This document shows, piece after piece, positions 50,801-56,164 of a stretch of DNA of 64,000 nt. The stretch comes from Zoroaster sp. YZ-2022 (taxonomy: Eukaryota; Echinodermata; Asteroidea; Forcipulatida; Zoroasteridae): NCBI GenBank assembly GCA_029582265.1, contig CM055817.1:60327152-60391151 (forward strand), given 5' to 3'. The notes beneath the pieces were generated by a model. That model had not been told where the DNA came from. It made no database searches and was given only the letters and a program-made list of their open reading frames with translations. The position numbers and the translations under genes were made by a program. The first letter of the stretch is position 1, and every line of letters begins with the position of its first letter.

Positions 50801-53800
50801 GGGCTCAGTGAAGGCGATGTCACTCCTATTCCCCGTACTGAAAGGTGGGTGGTATTATCGATGAGCTTGTGGTTTTTTATGTCTACCAACAGTGCATAGT
50901 GTTGCAGGAAGTCTGCACCGATAATAGCCATCGGAACATCGGCAATCAGAAAAACCCGTCGTTCGCGTGGTCTCGCCCGTGATGTCTGGGCAAGCTGACA
51001 GGTGAGAGCCTGGACCTGACTGGTTAATTGTTCCACTTGTACTTGTAGTGCTGAAATGACTGGATTAGGCAGGGTCGGAAATTGAGAGGCAGAGACTGCA
51101 CTCATGGCTAACGCGGCTGGTTCGGACGCCTCTACTATCTTGTCTGCCAGGTCAGCCAATTGGGTTATATTGACTGCTTCACTGGTCGAAGCGAGGATAA
51201 GCTGAATGTTGGAAGGTAGGCGCTTGAGGAAAAGCTGCTTCAGGATGGACTCTTCCAGCTTGTTCTTGCCGAGCAGTCGTTGCATTTTTCCTCAGCAGCT
51301 GGGATGGTTTCCTGTCTCGCAACTCTTCAGCCGTCAGCAACAAGTGTAGGCGCTTTTTGCTCCGAAGCGGAAGTGCGCTTTATCAGCTCATCCTAAGCTG
51401 TGTGTATGGCTGATCTGAGGGGTGAACCAGCGATCCCTGAACCTCTTGAGCTATGTTGGGTTGCAAGGAAGACACCACATATGCGTATTTGGTGTGCTCG
51501 GAGGTGATGTTTTTGGTAGTGAACTGCGCCTCGACCTGGGCAAACCATATGATAGGATCATTTGCCCAGTACGGTGGGAGTTTTATGCTAACTGCAGCGG
51601 TAACGCTAGTGCTGGGAGTTTTGATGTCTAGAGGTTTCTCTTCAGTTATGCCAGTAGCCATGGTGTTGAAACGGTTGCTGCCTGCTCGTCAGGGTCACCA
51701 ATTTAGTGGATTGGTTTTAGCCCACTAATAATGGAAAAACGACTGTAAATGTTAACTCACCACTGGCAAGGTATGTTGTTAATTTCTAGGGACGAACTCC
51801 ACCTCGAACTTCGAAGTCCTGCACTGGATAGCTCACGCGTGGGAGCCAACCGTAATGTCGGCAGCAGGCTAACGTCAATTTACATCCACAGAACAAAACG
51901 TTTAGTCCCGTGTCAAGAGTGTCCATAAAGTTCACAAAACAAACAATTTGGCGGTTGAACAAAGACAATATAATGAATAAAAGATAAGAGCCAAAACTGT
52001 GGCAATAAAGTTGTCAAAACGCTAAGTAAATACGATGAACTAACGCGAAGAAAAACCTCACATGTGCTCGAAAAACAAACGTGCTGTGTACGTACGTGTA
52101 GAACTTACTGAAGAAGGTTGCTCTCCGAAGGCAAGGTCAGCAACACTGGGCTGATGCACTATGGCGTGCCCCATGCAACAAATCAAAACAGTATGCACAA
52201 AAGGTTTGGGTCACTACACACACTGATGCAATCAGCACGGTTCGATCCGTGATTTAATAGAAACAGAACCAAAAAACAATAATAAAAAATGACAAACAGC
52301 ATTTACAATTCACTAATTATCTCAAATTTGGTTACATGAATATAATACTAATTAAAACAATTGTTTATCAAAACTTGTGTCCCCTGTGTATTAATTCTCT
52401 CTGCCTAAATTTGCTGTCTCAACATCAATCAGCTTCAAGCATCGACACATGAAATTAAATCTCCAAATTTAACATTTTTCAACTTAAATCATCCATAATC
52501 CACAGCCAAAAACATAACTCGACATGTTGTATGCCGTAGTAACACATACATGCATTACCCTATAAGCAACTACACGTTCTTAAACTTCATGCTCAAACGA
52601 AATAATCAATTAAATTTTGCAATCAAATTTTACATTAATTCCCGATCATTTACCATCCTTGATACAAACTTAACTTAAATAACTAATCTTTATTTTAAAT
52701 CGTTTTATTTTATACTTACAACATTGGGCGTATTCAAAAAGGGACAAAAATCAATGGAGTAGTCACGACGATAGAATGGTTTCTCACAAACCATATCTGG
52801 CGAACGACGCACAACAGCGCCCTCATTAGACCAAAGATTTAACTCACGCCTATGACGTCACATTGCTAAATTATGCACAACAATCAGGTCAAATTTTACC
52901 AACAATTATCCAAGCTTTTGCCCAATGGTTGTGTAATTATGTCGCTCAATTCCTGGGCGTTATATATTTAAAAAAAATCTAAACCAAAACAACTCAAGTA
53001 ACATAACAAGGATCGATTGACAAATATCGAAAGATGACTATTTTATTGCATAAGAGTATCGGCTGTCCTATGGCTGATTTTACATTGTCGCCAAAGTAAA
53101 GCTGATGAGAAAAATAACATAATTATTTGTCCTTATTTAAATGATTCTGTAATATAAAACTGTAGTTTACATATTATGCCCAGGCAAGCCCGAGCTCCGG
53201 CCGCCAGCAGCAGTAGCACATAGCCTGCGCCAAATCGTTGGTTAATTTACTTGCGCCCCTCTGTCGTTTTGCCCATTTTGGAGACTTTTGAGTTCCGTGT
53301 TCCCAACTGAAGAAAGTAATCTTGTGCCGCTTTGACCAATATTTGGGCAAATCCTGATAATATCCAACCATTGCAAAAATATACCCAACTTTTATGAAAT
53401 TAAATGTAACCAATTGTAGGCAATTTCAAAGGTTTACCCAACGTCAGAATTTAAACATAAATTAGACAATTATTTAGCCATAAATTATTTTTGCAGTGTA
53501 CGTATCGAAGCCATAGTTTGGGTTGGTATCGTGCTGTCTCGAGGGCTTTCTGTTCGAAATCTTCCATGGAGATGTTGGTTAGGACCGGGGATATCGGGGA
53601 TCCCATTGGAGTGCCTAAAGACTGCTGATAGTAAGCCTCTCTCCGTTGGAAGTATATGGACTTCACACAAGTTGAAAGTAGATCAACGATTTGATCTGGC
53701 GTTAGGCTGGTTCGTTCCGGGAGCGTGCTGTCATGTTCGAGTATCGACTTAGTCATCACGAGGATAGCCTCGTCTGGAATAATGACTTGATGTCAAAACT

Positions 53801-55842
53801 CACTAGCATATCGGAAGGCTACAAACTGATTTCCGTTATGATGTTGATAAACCCTGCCCGACATTGGTTCTCCCTCGAACCTTTCTCACTTAACGAAGGT
53901 TGAGATACGAGTTGTGCAATAAGGTTCTTTTCAGAACCTGTAGCTCAGCTTCGCGATAGTCGAGATAAACACATGGTGTTACCGCAAACCGAAATCAAAC
54001 AAGATCTCAATCGTCTCCAAAAACTCCAAAACAAAGCCGCTCTTCTTCTTCTTCTTCTTCTTCTTCTTCTTCTTCTTCTTCTTCTTCTTCTTCTTCTTCT
54101 TCTTCTTCTTCTTCTTCTTCTTCTTCTTCTTCTTCTTCTTCTTCTTCTTCTTCTTCTTCTTCTTCTTCTTCTTCTTCTTCTTCTTCTTCTTCTTCTTCTT
54201 CTTCTTCTTCTTCTTCTTCTTCTTCTTCTTCTTCTTCTTCTTCTTCTTCTTCCAATATAAGTATATGGACAGGCTGTAGGGTGCACTACTCAATTTATTG
54301 CAATAGTAGGGCGTGCGAACATAGCACAAAGCTGGCACGAGTGTACATGTAGCCCTACCCATGAGCATTTTGCATGACATCATTTTTGCGTCTGTTTATT
54401 GTCCACGTGACTTTGAAGTGACTTGTTATGGCATATTTTCCAGATTTTTGCGAAAATGAGTTGATTCAGATAAACTCCACTGCTCCGTACTCCCTTGAAC
54501 AAATCGACATTGGCCTGATATGCCTCTGGTCATAACCTCTGACCCCGGGTTCAGAGTGCAATTTGAGTTATTTGTCCTCCCTCGTTGCGTCATTACTATC
54601 GGTGAGGGCGCACTAGAGAACGGGAACATCATCAAGACGAAGGTCCAAAACGATTTCACACCATTTATATCGTTGAGTGGCCCGTCAACATGGATATCGA
54701 AACACACGTGTTATTACAAGGCAAGCACTACCAGGATCGACATACGTCAGTACACTGCAATTGGTAGGTGTTCTGTGTAAGGTGCTGTCATTATTAATGT
54801 TTCGAAATGTTTCATGAAGAGCTGGTATAATCTAAATAAAATCAGTTGCCATTTAAATCACCAATTAATCAATAATTAGATATGAGCAGTACGGATGAAG
54901 TCCCGTGAAGGTTTGTATCACAAAATATTCATAATAACGGAACGACAATTGCAATACGTCTGTTATTAACTCCTTTTCTCAAAAGAATAACCCACAAAAC
55001 TCAAACATTAAATTAAAACTCAAATAATTTAAGCAACATAACTAAACTAAAACTAGTTAACTTATTCTAACATTTTGATTTCCGGTACTGGTTCGATTTC
55101 CATCCGTATTAATAAACTAAAGGATACAAATTGTAATTTGACAAATATTAATTTCAAGATAAAAGCTTAATGCATATCGATATTTTCTCACCACCAGAAT
55201 GTGCACAAAAAGAATTTTCGTGCACCTCGGGTCCAAGATGTCTCCATGAAACAGCCGTCTGCAACGGGTGGGGAGACTGCCCTGAGAAAGAGGATGAATA
55301 TGGCTGTGGTGAGGTTTCACGGATATTCATTTCTTTAAAAAAAATTATCATGCTATAGAGAGCCGAACTATTTATGTTAACAAAATCCCCAAACCGTTTT
55401 GTACAACCAAAGATTGGAAACGTGACGTCACATTTAAAAAATTAACTCACATTTTTGAAAAAAATGAGTACGTTTCAATGACTGCCTGACCGAAAGCAAA
55501 CATTCTAACACGGGATGTGTTTATTTTTACCTTAAACATTGACGGAGGGGATACATAGTGTTATTAATTGTGGAGTCAAGTCTTGTCGAGTTATATGTAA
55601 ATAATTGTGTATATTTACCAATAATTTTAATAAGGAAATCTATGCCAACATTTAATTTATTGTTGAAGTGATATTGTATTACAGAAGCAACATAGCCCTC
55701 TATAATATATTTTTCTCTTCTCAATATCAGGAGATTGCAGAAAGTCAATATTCTTGTCGTTCTGGGACAGGCTGCATCTTGAAATCTTCCGTGTGTGATG
55801 GCATAAATGACTGCAATGATATTTCTGATGAATTTGATTGCG
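17800..55842 (+). CDS. modular CUB/LDL-receptor class A repeat gene (partial, multi-exon)
   Basis: At least 25 exons on the plus strand encode extracellular modules: one LDLa, seven cassettes of CUB-LDLa-LDLa, then CUB-LDLa-LDLa of divergent sequence. Intact exons are bounded by AG acceptors and GT donors, and all use phase 1 at both ends, so any exon or cassette can be gained, lost or skipped without changing frame. CUB and LDLa modules are ligand-binding, disulphide-rich folds; LDLa modules bind calcium and occur in endocytic receptors and secreted proteins. No signal peptide on this strand, transmembrane segment or terminal exon was identified, so topology is unknown. Several exons carry indels (CUB-1, LDLa-1.1, LDLa-1.3, CUB-8, LDLa-9). 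Exons are listed separately below. Confidence 0.85.
18250..18501. mobile_element. Tc1/mariner-type MITE, 252 bp
   Basis: Imperfect terminal inverted repeats (cacactcactggccaaagta and its relative ending ggccaataaagtg) are flanked by TA on both sides. The paralogous introns of other cassettes read straight through this point (aaagtaacttgtggc), giving natural empty sites. No transposase. Confidence 0.75.
18704..19147 (+). pseudogene. exon CUB-1 with three indels (444 nt)
   Basis: Homologous to the other CUB exons from [18 protein letters not shown] to VYNMTG, between gttgcccag and gtaggt. Compared with the others it has an extra G near 18930, lacks two bases (AG) near 19001, and has an extra G near 19063; the net length is unchanged at 444, but the middle is out of frame. 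The indels are of the kind also found in the flanking introns here, so consensus errors are as likely as decay. It belongs to sequence type A, with the ...[13 protein letters not shown]... block. Confidence 0.75.
19570..19682 (+). pseudogene. exon LDLa-1.1 with two single-base insertions
   Basis: Homologue of the 111-nt first LDLa exon of the cassette ([16 protein letters not shown]...). It is 113 nt because of an extra G at the acceptor and an extra T in the cagttttg run, which breaks the frame. All six cysteine codons are otherwise present. The donor is gtaagg. Confidence 0.75.
19797..19842. repeat. (TTTA)n tract left of LINE-A
   Basis: Simple repeat that also occurs at the equivalent place in cassettes 2, 4, 5 and 6. 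It is therefore older than the LINE insertion next to it. Confidence 0.85.
20050..21948 (+). pseudogene. LINE-A ORF1 (CCHC nucleic-acid-binding protein), broken
   Basis: Remnant of the ORF1 protein in several frames. The best-preserved part is 20484-20792 with a complete zinc knuckle [14 protein letters not shown] at 20631-20672. A proline-rich part follows, swollen by a 25-bp-type tandem repeat at about 21370-21580, and the basic C-terminus (MQQRIK) ends near 21948. ORF1 proteins of this LINE group bind the element RNA. Multiple frameshifts are seen. Confidence 0.65.
21365..21580 (+). repeat. C-rich tandem repeat inside LINE-A ORF1
   Basis: Repeated cttcctcccaacccacccca units, about 20-25 bases each, code for [12 protein letters not shown] text in one frame. 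LINE-B has a similar but shorter C-rich run near 25520-25620. Confidence 0.85.
21955..23562 (+). pseudogene. LINE-A ORF2 remnant (reverse transcriptase deleted)
   Basis: The beginning ([12 protein letters not shown]..) matches the endonuclease start of LINE-B, then the frame is lost and after the deletion near 22320 resumes with [19 protein letters not shown], which matches LINE-B near 28710. The cysteine-histidine C-terminal block corresponds to 23177-23240 but with indels. No reverse transcriptase motifs are present. Confidence 0.7.
23948..23991. repeat. (ATTT)n between LINE-A and LINE-B
   Basis: 11 perfect units separating the 3' end of LINE-A from the 5' end of LINE-B. It serves both as tail of one and target of the other. 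Confidence 0.95.
24212..25904 (+). pseudogene. LINE-B ORF1, broken
   Basis: ATG at 24212 in a good context (caccATGG) opens the ORF1 protein ([19 protein letters not shown]). It shares VTRNNG with LINE-A. Several frameshifts follow, and the zinc knuckle at about 24790-24842 has lost a few bases so that the cysteine spacing is destroyed. The C-terminal part is intact in one frame from about 25659 to the stop at 25904 (LLKKL-type basic end, [14 protein letters not shown]). Confidence 0.7.
25922..29786 (+). pseudogene. LINE-B ORF2: endonuclease and reverse transcriptase, broken
   Basis: Endonuclease text begins at about 25958 ([10 protein letters not shown]) with GGDFNC near 26377. Reverse transcriptase: [17 protein letters not shown] near 27340, TLIPKKGDL near 27495, [13 protein letters not shown] near 27550, motif [13 protein letters not shown] near 27720, motif [11 protein letters not shown] near 27895, and the catalytic YADD at about 28029. 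A C-terminal CGWCGEGG...WHLFILC block lies near 29375-29430 and the last frame stops at 29786. The reading is spread over all three frames with at least six interruptions. The enzyme would nick target DNA and copy the LINE RNA. Confidence 0.8.
29815..30320 (+). repeat. duplicated 3'-UTR segment of LINE-B
   Basis: The block from ttccc...caggtca to ccagacgccagtgggcccc occurs twice in tandem about 315 bases apart; LINE-A has it once (about 23590-23745). Confidence 0.85.
30636..30697. repeat. (ATTT)n right of LINE-B
   Basis: About 15 perfect units, followed by the ttatcaacgatgattttaa text that also follows the (TTTA)n tract in the uninvaded cassettes. This marks the right edge of the insertion. 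Confidence 0.95.
30793..30903 (+). CDS. exon LDLa-1.2
   Basis: 111 nt, phase 1-1, between tttcctag and gttagt. Reads [15 protein letters not shown], then [19 protein letters not shown]: six cysteines and the acidic calcium cage with CNG instead of CDG. It is separated from its partner LDLa-1.1 by about 11 kb because of the two LINEs. Confidence 0.88.
31791..32234 (+). CDS. exon CUB-2 (type A)
   Basis: 444 nt, phase 1-1, acceptor gttgcccag, donor gtaggt, fully open. Starts [17 protein letters not shown]; the CUB core is [20 protein letters not shown], ending VYNMTG with an N-glycosylation site NMT. Only the first of the two usual CUB disulphides can form (two cysteines), so it is a divergent CUB. 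Type A by the [13 protein letters not shown] block. Confidence 0.85.
32581..32691 (+). CDS. exon LDLa-2.1
   Basis: 111 nt, acceptor aatttaag, donor gtaagg, phase 1-1. Reads [20 protein letters not shown], then [17 protein letters not shown]. Six cysteines; all four acidic calcium ligands (CDG, DC, DE) are present. NTS is a possible glycosylation site. Confidence 0.88.
32959..33069 (+). CDS. exon LDLa-2.2
   Basis: 111 nt, phase 1-1. Reads [19 protein letters not shown], then [18 protein letters not shown]. Six cysteines and a DYSDE calcium motif. The upstream intron keeps the plain (TTTA)n tract with no insertion. Confidence 0.88.
33939..34382 (+). CDS. exon CUB-3 (type B)
   Basis: 444 nt, phase 1-1, open throughout. 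Type [20 protein letters not shown] and [16 protein letters not shown] replace the type A text. CUB core [20 protein letters not shown]. Its end ([19 protein letters not shown]) differs from the other copies. Confidence 0.85.
34677..34714 (+). pseudogene. exon LDLa-3.1, 5' two thirds deleted
   Basis: Only the last part of the exon (tacttacgaggatgaattag... to the gtaagg donor) remains. The acceptor and the first four cysteine codons are gone, replaced by a short tgaatatttgaatatc junction. Because the exon is phase 1-1, splicing CUB-3 directly to LDLa-3.2 would keep the frame. Confidence 0.85.
34898..35008 (+). CDS. exon LDLa-3.2
   Basis: 111 nt, phase 1-1. Reads [15 protein letters not shown], then [18 protein letters not shown]. 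All six cysteines. The intron before it lacks the (TTTA)n tract, a feature shared only with cassette 7. Confidence 0.88.
35895..36338 (+). CDS. exon CUB-4 (type A)
   Basis: 444 nt, phase 1-1, open. Type A text ([16 protein letters not shown]). Core [20 protein letters not shown]; here R of GSR is Q. End [17 protein letters not shown] is shared with CUB-7. The intron after it is of the longer kind also seen after CUB-1 and CUB-7. Confidence 0.85.
36788..36898 (+). CDS. exon LDLa-4.1
   Basis: 111 nt, phase 1-1. Reads [20 protein letters not shown], then [17 protein letters not shown]: six cysteines and full acidic cage. Confidence 0.88.
37159..37269 (+). CDS. exon LDLa-4.2
   Basis: 111 nt, phase 1-1. 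Reads [15 protein letters not shown], then [18 protein letters not shown]. Preceded by a (TTTA)n-bearing intron. Confidence 0.88.
38140..38583 (+). CDS. exon CUB-5 (type B)
   Basis: 444 nt, phase 1-1, open. Type B text; [20 protein letters not shown]. Core reads [20 protein letters not shown]. One extra cysteine appears at SGVCIVLE, where other copies have tryptophan. End [15 protein letters not shown] is shared in style with CUB-6. Confidence 0.85.
38923..39033 (+). CDS. exon LDLa-5.1
   Basis: 111 nt, phase 1-1. Reads [15 protein letters not shown], then [17 protein letters not shown]. Six cysteines. Confidence 0.88.
39288..39398 (+). CDS. exon LDLa-5.2
   Basis: 111 nt, phase 1-1. Reads [15 protein letters not shown], then [18 protein letters not shown]. 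The GDC of other copies is GYC here. Confidence 0.88.
40253..40696 (+). CDS. exon CUB-6 (type B)
   Basis: 444 nt, phase 1-1, open. Type B text with [16 protein letters not shown], shared with CUB-7. Core [20 protein letters not shown]; the usual EPPG is EQPG. Confidence 0.85.
41029..41139 (+). CDS. exon LDLa-6.1
   Basis: 111 nt, phase 1-1. Reads [15 protein letters not shown], then [17 protein letters not shown]. Six cysteines. Confidence 0.88.
41414..41524 (+). CDS. exon LDLa-6.2
   Basis: 111 nt, phase 1-1. Reads [15 protein letters not shown], then [18 protein letters not shown]. Preceded by a (TTTA)n tract with TTTC interruptions. Confidence 0.88.
42397..42837 (+). CDS. exon CUB-7 (mosaic, 441 nt)
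   Basis: 441 nt, phase 1-1, open, one codon shorter than the rest. The first half is type B ([16 protein letters not shown]), while the end [17 protein letters not shown] matches type A copy CUB-4, suggesting recombination or gene conversion. The donor is gtaagt rather than gtaggt, and NMT is NIT. Confidence 0.85.
43243..43353 (+). CDS. exon LDLa-7.1
   Basis: 111 nt, phase 1-1. Reads [15 protein letters not shown], then [17 protein letters not shown]. Six cysteines; EDE is GDE. Confidence 0.88.
43537..43647 (+). CDS. exon LDLa-7.2
   Basis: 111 nt, phase 1-1. Reads [15 protein letters not shown], then [18 protein letters not shown]. It is the last cassette exon before the intron that holds the nested transposons. 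Confidence 0.88.
43932..44626. other. 3' non-coding part of the Penelope-like element
   Basis: No conserved frame beyond the GIY-YIG stop. A B-box-like gggtttcgaaccc near 44100 is not accompanied by a convincing tRNA fold. Confidence 0.5.
44627..45200 (-). pseudogene. Penelope-like element: GIY-YIG endonuclease domain
   Basis: On the minus strand an open frame reads [15 protein letters not shown] from about 45130, followed by [18 protein letters not shown], the CCHH-like spacing and a long tail, then a stop at 44627. This is the endonuclease that ends canonical Penelope-like polyproteins. The arginine usually found in the T(T/S)RLxEH helix is methionine (TTMLNEH), which would be expected to damage catalysis. 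Its N-terminal side is cut at 45200 by the LINE; the missing text continues in the same frame at 46907. Confidence 0.85.
45201..45205. repeat. target site duplication of the inserted LINE (left)
   Basis: The pentamer aactt at 45201-45205 is repeated at 46902-46906. Removing the LINE and one copy brings the two Penelope-like segments into one frame. Confidence 0.65.
45206..46516 (+). pseudogene. CR1/L2-like LINE ORF2, C-terminal half
   Basis: Reverse transcriptase text: [20 protein letters not shown], motif [17 protein letters not shown], motif [15 protein letters not shown], catalytic YADDTQLY near 45653, then the thumb and [13 protein letters not shown]. There is one nonsense codon at 45791 (NDN, stop, SEFLVIGT) and two compensating shifts near 46290-46420, after which the normal ending [14 protein letters not shown] returns. 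The protein copied LINE RNA; this copy is dead. Confidence 0.85.
46517..46901 (+). other. 3' UTR and tail of the CR1/L2-like LINE
   Basis: Contains a G+C-richer block (46610-46740, with ccagtgggggtaca) and an A+T tail of short tta units. Confidence 0.7.
46907..47115 (-). pseudogene. Penelope-like element: segment between reverse transcriptase and GIY-YIG
   Basis: On the minus strand, directly after the CACTG-element junction, the text YDTFIIS continues the catalytic motif interrupted at 53501. Further on, [18 protein letters not shown] matches the linker before GIY-YIG and runs into the LINE junction at 46902. Much of the expected thumb sequence between these is missing or frame-shifted. Confidence 0.7.
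47518..48039 (-). mobile_element. Gypsy element 3' LTR
   Basis: 522 bp, nearly identical to 51702-52218. On the minus strand it begins tgtagtgaccc and follows the polypurine tract. It has one more acgt unit than the other LTR in the tacgtacgtacg run near 47905. Confidence 0.9.
48040..48053 (-). promoter_or_regulatory. Gypsy polypurine tract
   Basis: On the minus strand ctagggggagctac stands directly before the 3' LTR. Confidence 0.7.
48291..51661 (-). pseudogene. Gypsy gag-pol, broken and lacking protease
   Basis: Gag starts at 51661 ([14 protein letters not shown]) with the [20 protein letters not shown] capsid block; it continues in another frame at 51285 ([16 protein letters not shown]). 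The text passes from a basic SRARPRERR directly to [17 protein letters not shown], so the zinc knuckle and the protease active site are missing. Reverse transcriptase: [13 protein letters not shown], then, after a shift, YAYIDDILV near 50210. RNase H and the integrase H2C2 finger (CLQCQRAKI) lie in the frame 50134-48971; integrase core text [19 protein letters not shown] lies at 48770-48700 and a GPYKVL module near 48350. At least five shifts or stops are present; it cannot make its enzymes. Confidence 0.85.
51687..51700 (-). promoter_or_regulatory. Gypsy primer binding site
   Basis: On the minus strand tggtgaccctgacg lies one base after the 5' LTR, matching the rule that such sites begin with TGG, complementary to the CCA end of a tRNA. 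The tRNA species was not assigned. Confidence 0.7.
51702..52218 (-). mobile_element. Gypsy element 5' LTR
   Basis: 517 bp, paired with 47518-48039. Begins tgtagtgaccc on the minus strand. Confidence 0.9.
52219..53493. other. right part of the CACTG element, non-coding
   Basis: A+T-rich with no conserved frame. The last 600 bases carry the subterminal acccaac and ttgggcaa motifs. Confidence 0.55.
53501..53850 (-). pseudogene. Penelope-like element: reverse transcriptase N-terminal part
   Basis: On the minus strand, SFDIKSLF (motif A) is visible near 53825, then, after a frameshift, [20 protein letters not shown], the [18 protein letters not shown] motif B and MEDFEQKAL. The frame ends at LWLRYV where the CACTG element begins. 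The 5' end of the protein is absent, so the copy was already truncated. Confidence 0.85.
53998..54040 (+). pseudogene. possible LINE ORF2 stub before the CTT tract
   Basis: One frame reads [13 protein letters not shown], which resembles the LQxLQNxAAR motif near the end of CR1/Jockey-like ORF2 proteins. It is only about 14 codons and then dissolves into the CTT repeat. Confidence 0.3.
54041..54252. repeat. (CTT)n microsatellite, about 70 perfect units
   Basis: 212 uninterrupted bases of CTT. Long open frames of poly-Leu, poly-Glu, poly-Lys and poly-Arg across it are artefacts of the repeat. Confidence 0.99.
54444..54763 (+). pseudogene. exon CUB-8 (divergent CUB) with one-base frameshift
   Basis: 320 nt between attttccag and gtaggt. 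It starts [18 protein letters not shown] in phase 1 and reaches CLW; the continuing text [19 protein letters not shown] is in the next frame. Adding one base near 54520 would give a 321-nt phase 1-1 exon of 107 codons, matching the gene's exon rule. The [13 protein letters not shown] block and a downstream C identify a CUB domain closer to the standard form than the cassette CUBs. Either a real mutation or a consensus error. Confidence 0.7.
54764..55197. other. intron between CUB-8 and LDLa-8
   Basis: No exon or repeat recognised. Confidence 0.5.
55198..55308 (+). CDS. exon LDLa-8
   Basis: 111 nt, phase 1-1, acceptor accaccag, donor gtgagg. Reads [15 protein letters not shown], then [18 protein letters not shown]. 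Six cysteines in LDLa spacing; the acidic end is EKEDE. It is not a cassette copy. Confidence 0.85.
55741..55842 (+). CDS. exon LDLa-9, first cysteine missing
   Basis: Reads [11 protein letters not shown], then [18 protein letters not shown], with a consensus calcium cage and donor gtaaat. Using the acceptor gattgcag at 55740 gives a 102-nt phase 1-1 exon with five cysteines. Using the better-placed acceptor at 55730 gives 112 nt with the first cysteine codon (gattgc), but out of frame with the rest. Either a two-base loss has occurred or the domain really lacks its first cysteine. Confidence 0.7.
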
Positions 55843-56160
55843 GTAAATATTCTTCTCTATCTCTATCTCTATTTCAATACATTATTTTGTTGACGGTTAA
55901 TAATTTTCATTTACAAATTTGCAACACTTGTTTTTGCAACACATTATGACAAATAAGTTAATTATTGTAGGACAAATAGCGTCATAGCACTTTAAATCAA
56001 AAGGCAACTTAGAACGGAATATAATTGATAAATTTCCCTTTTTATAATTTGTTAAGTAAGTTTTATTATTGTTTACTTCTAATTTTGTTTTGTTCATAAC
56101 CATGCTTTAATAACTTAAAACGTAGTAATTCAAACAGAAAAAACATAGCTTTTCGTATTT
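55843..56160. other. intron or 3' flank, nothing recognised
   Basis: A+T-rich. No further LDLa, CUB or transmembrane exon recognised. Confidence 0.4.
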
Positions 56161-56164
56161 TTTA

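Larger units (their letters stand above)
47518..52218 (-). mobile_element. Ty3/Gypsy LTR retrotransposon, complete with both LTRs
   Basis: 4.7-kb element on the minus strand: 5' LTR, primer binding site, gag-pol, polypurine tract, 3' LTR. Flanks gacac (47513-47517) and cacac (52219-52223) match at four of five positions, as for a slightly eroded target duplication. It lies inside the CACTG element. The two LTRs differ by a modest number of small changes, so insertion was fairly recent. No envelope gene. Confidence 0.9.
47118..53498. mobile_element. CACTG-ended DNA transposon (EnSpm/CACTA-like, non-autonomous) carrying a Gypsy element
   Basis: Ends are CACTG (47118) and CAGTG (53498), each flanked by TA (47116-47117 and 53499-53500). 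Without the Gypsy insertion it measures about 1.68 kb. Both ends (47130-47430 and 52880-53480) are crowded with short direct and inverted motifs of the kind attgggcaa, acccaac and ctaaccaa, the subterminal repeats expected of CACTA-type transposons. No transposase frame was found. It interrupts the Penelope-like reverse transcriptase exactly within its catalytic RYVDD-type motif, and removing it with one TA restores frame. Confidence 0.65.
43808..53996 (-). mobile_element. Penelope-like element, split by three later insertions
   Basis: Reading on the minus strand: reverse transcriptase at 53850-53501, thumb and linker at 47115-46907, GIY-YIG at 45200-44627, then a 3' UTR. The breaks coincide with the CACTG element (47118-53498) and a LINE (45206-46901). 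About 125-140 bp at 53856-53996 reappear inverted at 43808-43930, marking both ends. The inverted block contains a small perfect hairpin (aggttctgaaaagaacct). The copy sits in the intron after LDLa-7.2; on the right, intron-like text (atggacaggctgt) resumes at 54272. Confidence 0.75.

Noticed and set aside
53856..53996. Hammerhead ribozyme in the ends of the Penelope-like element
   Set aside because: Such ribozymes are known from this element class, but no ctgatgag core with a matching gaaa segment was found in the terminal blocks.
53945..54383. Poly-Leu, poly-Glu, poly-Lys and poly-Arg ORFs
   Set aside because: Pure translation of the CTT microsatellite in its frames.
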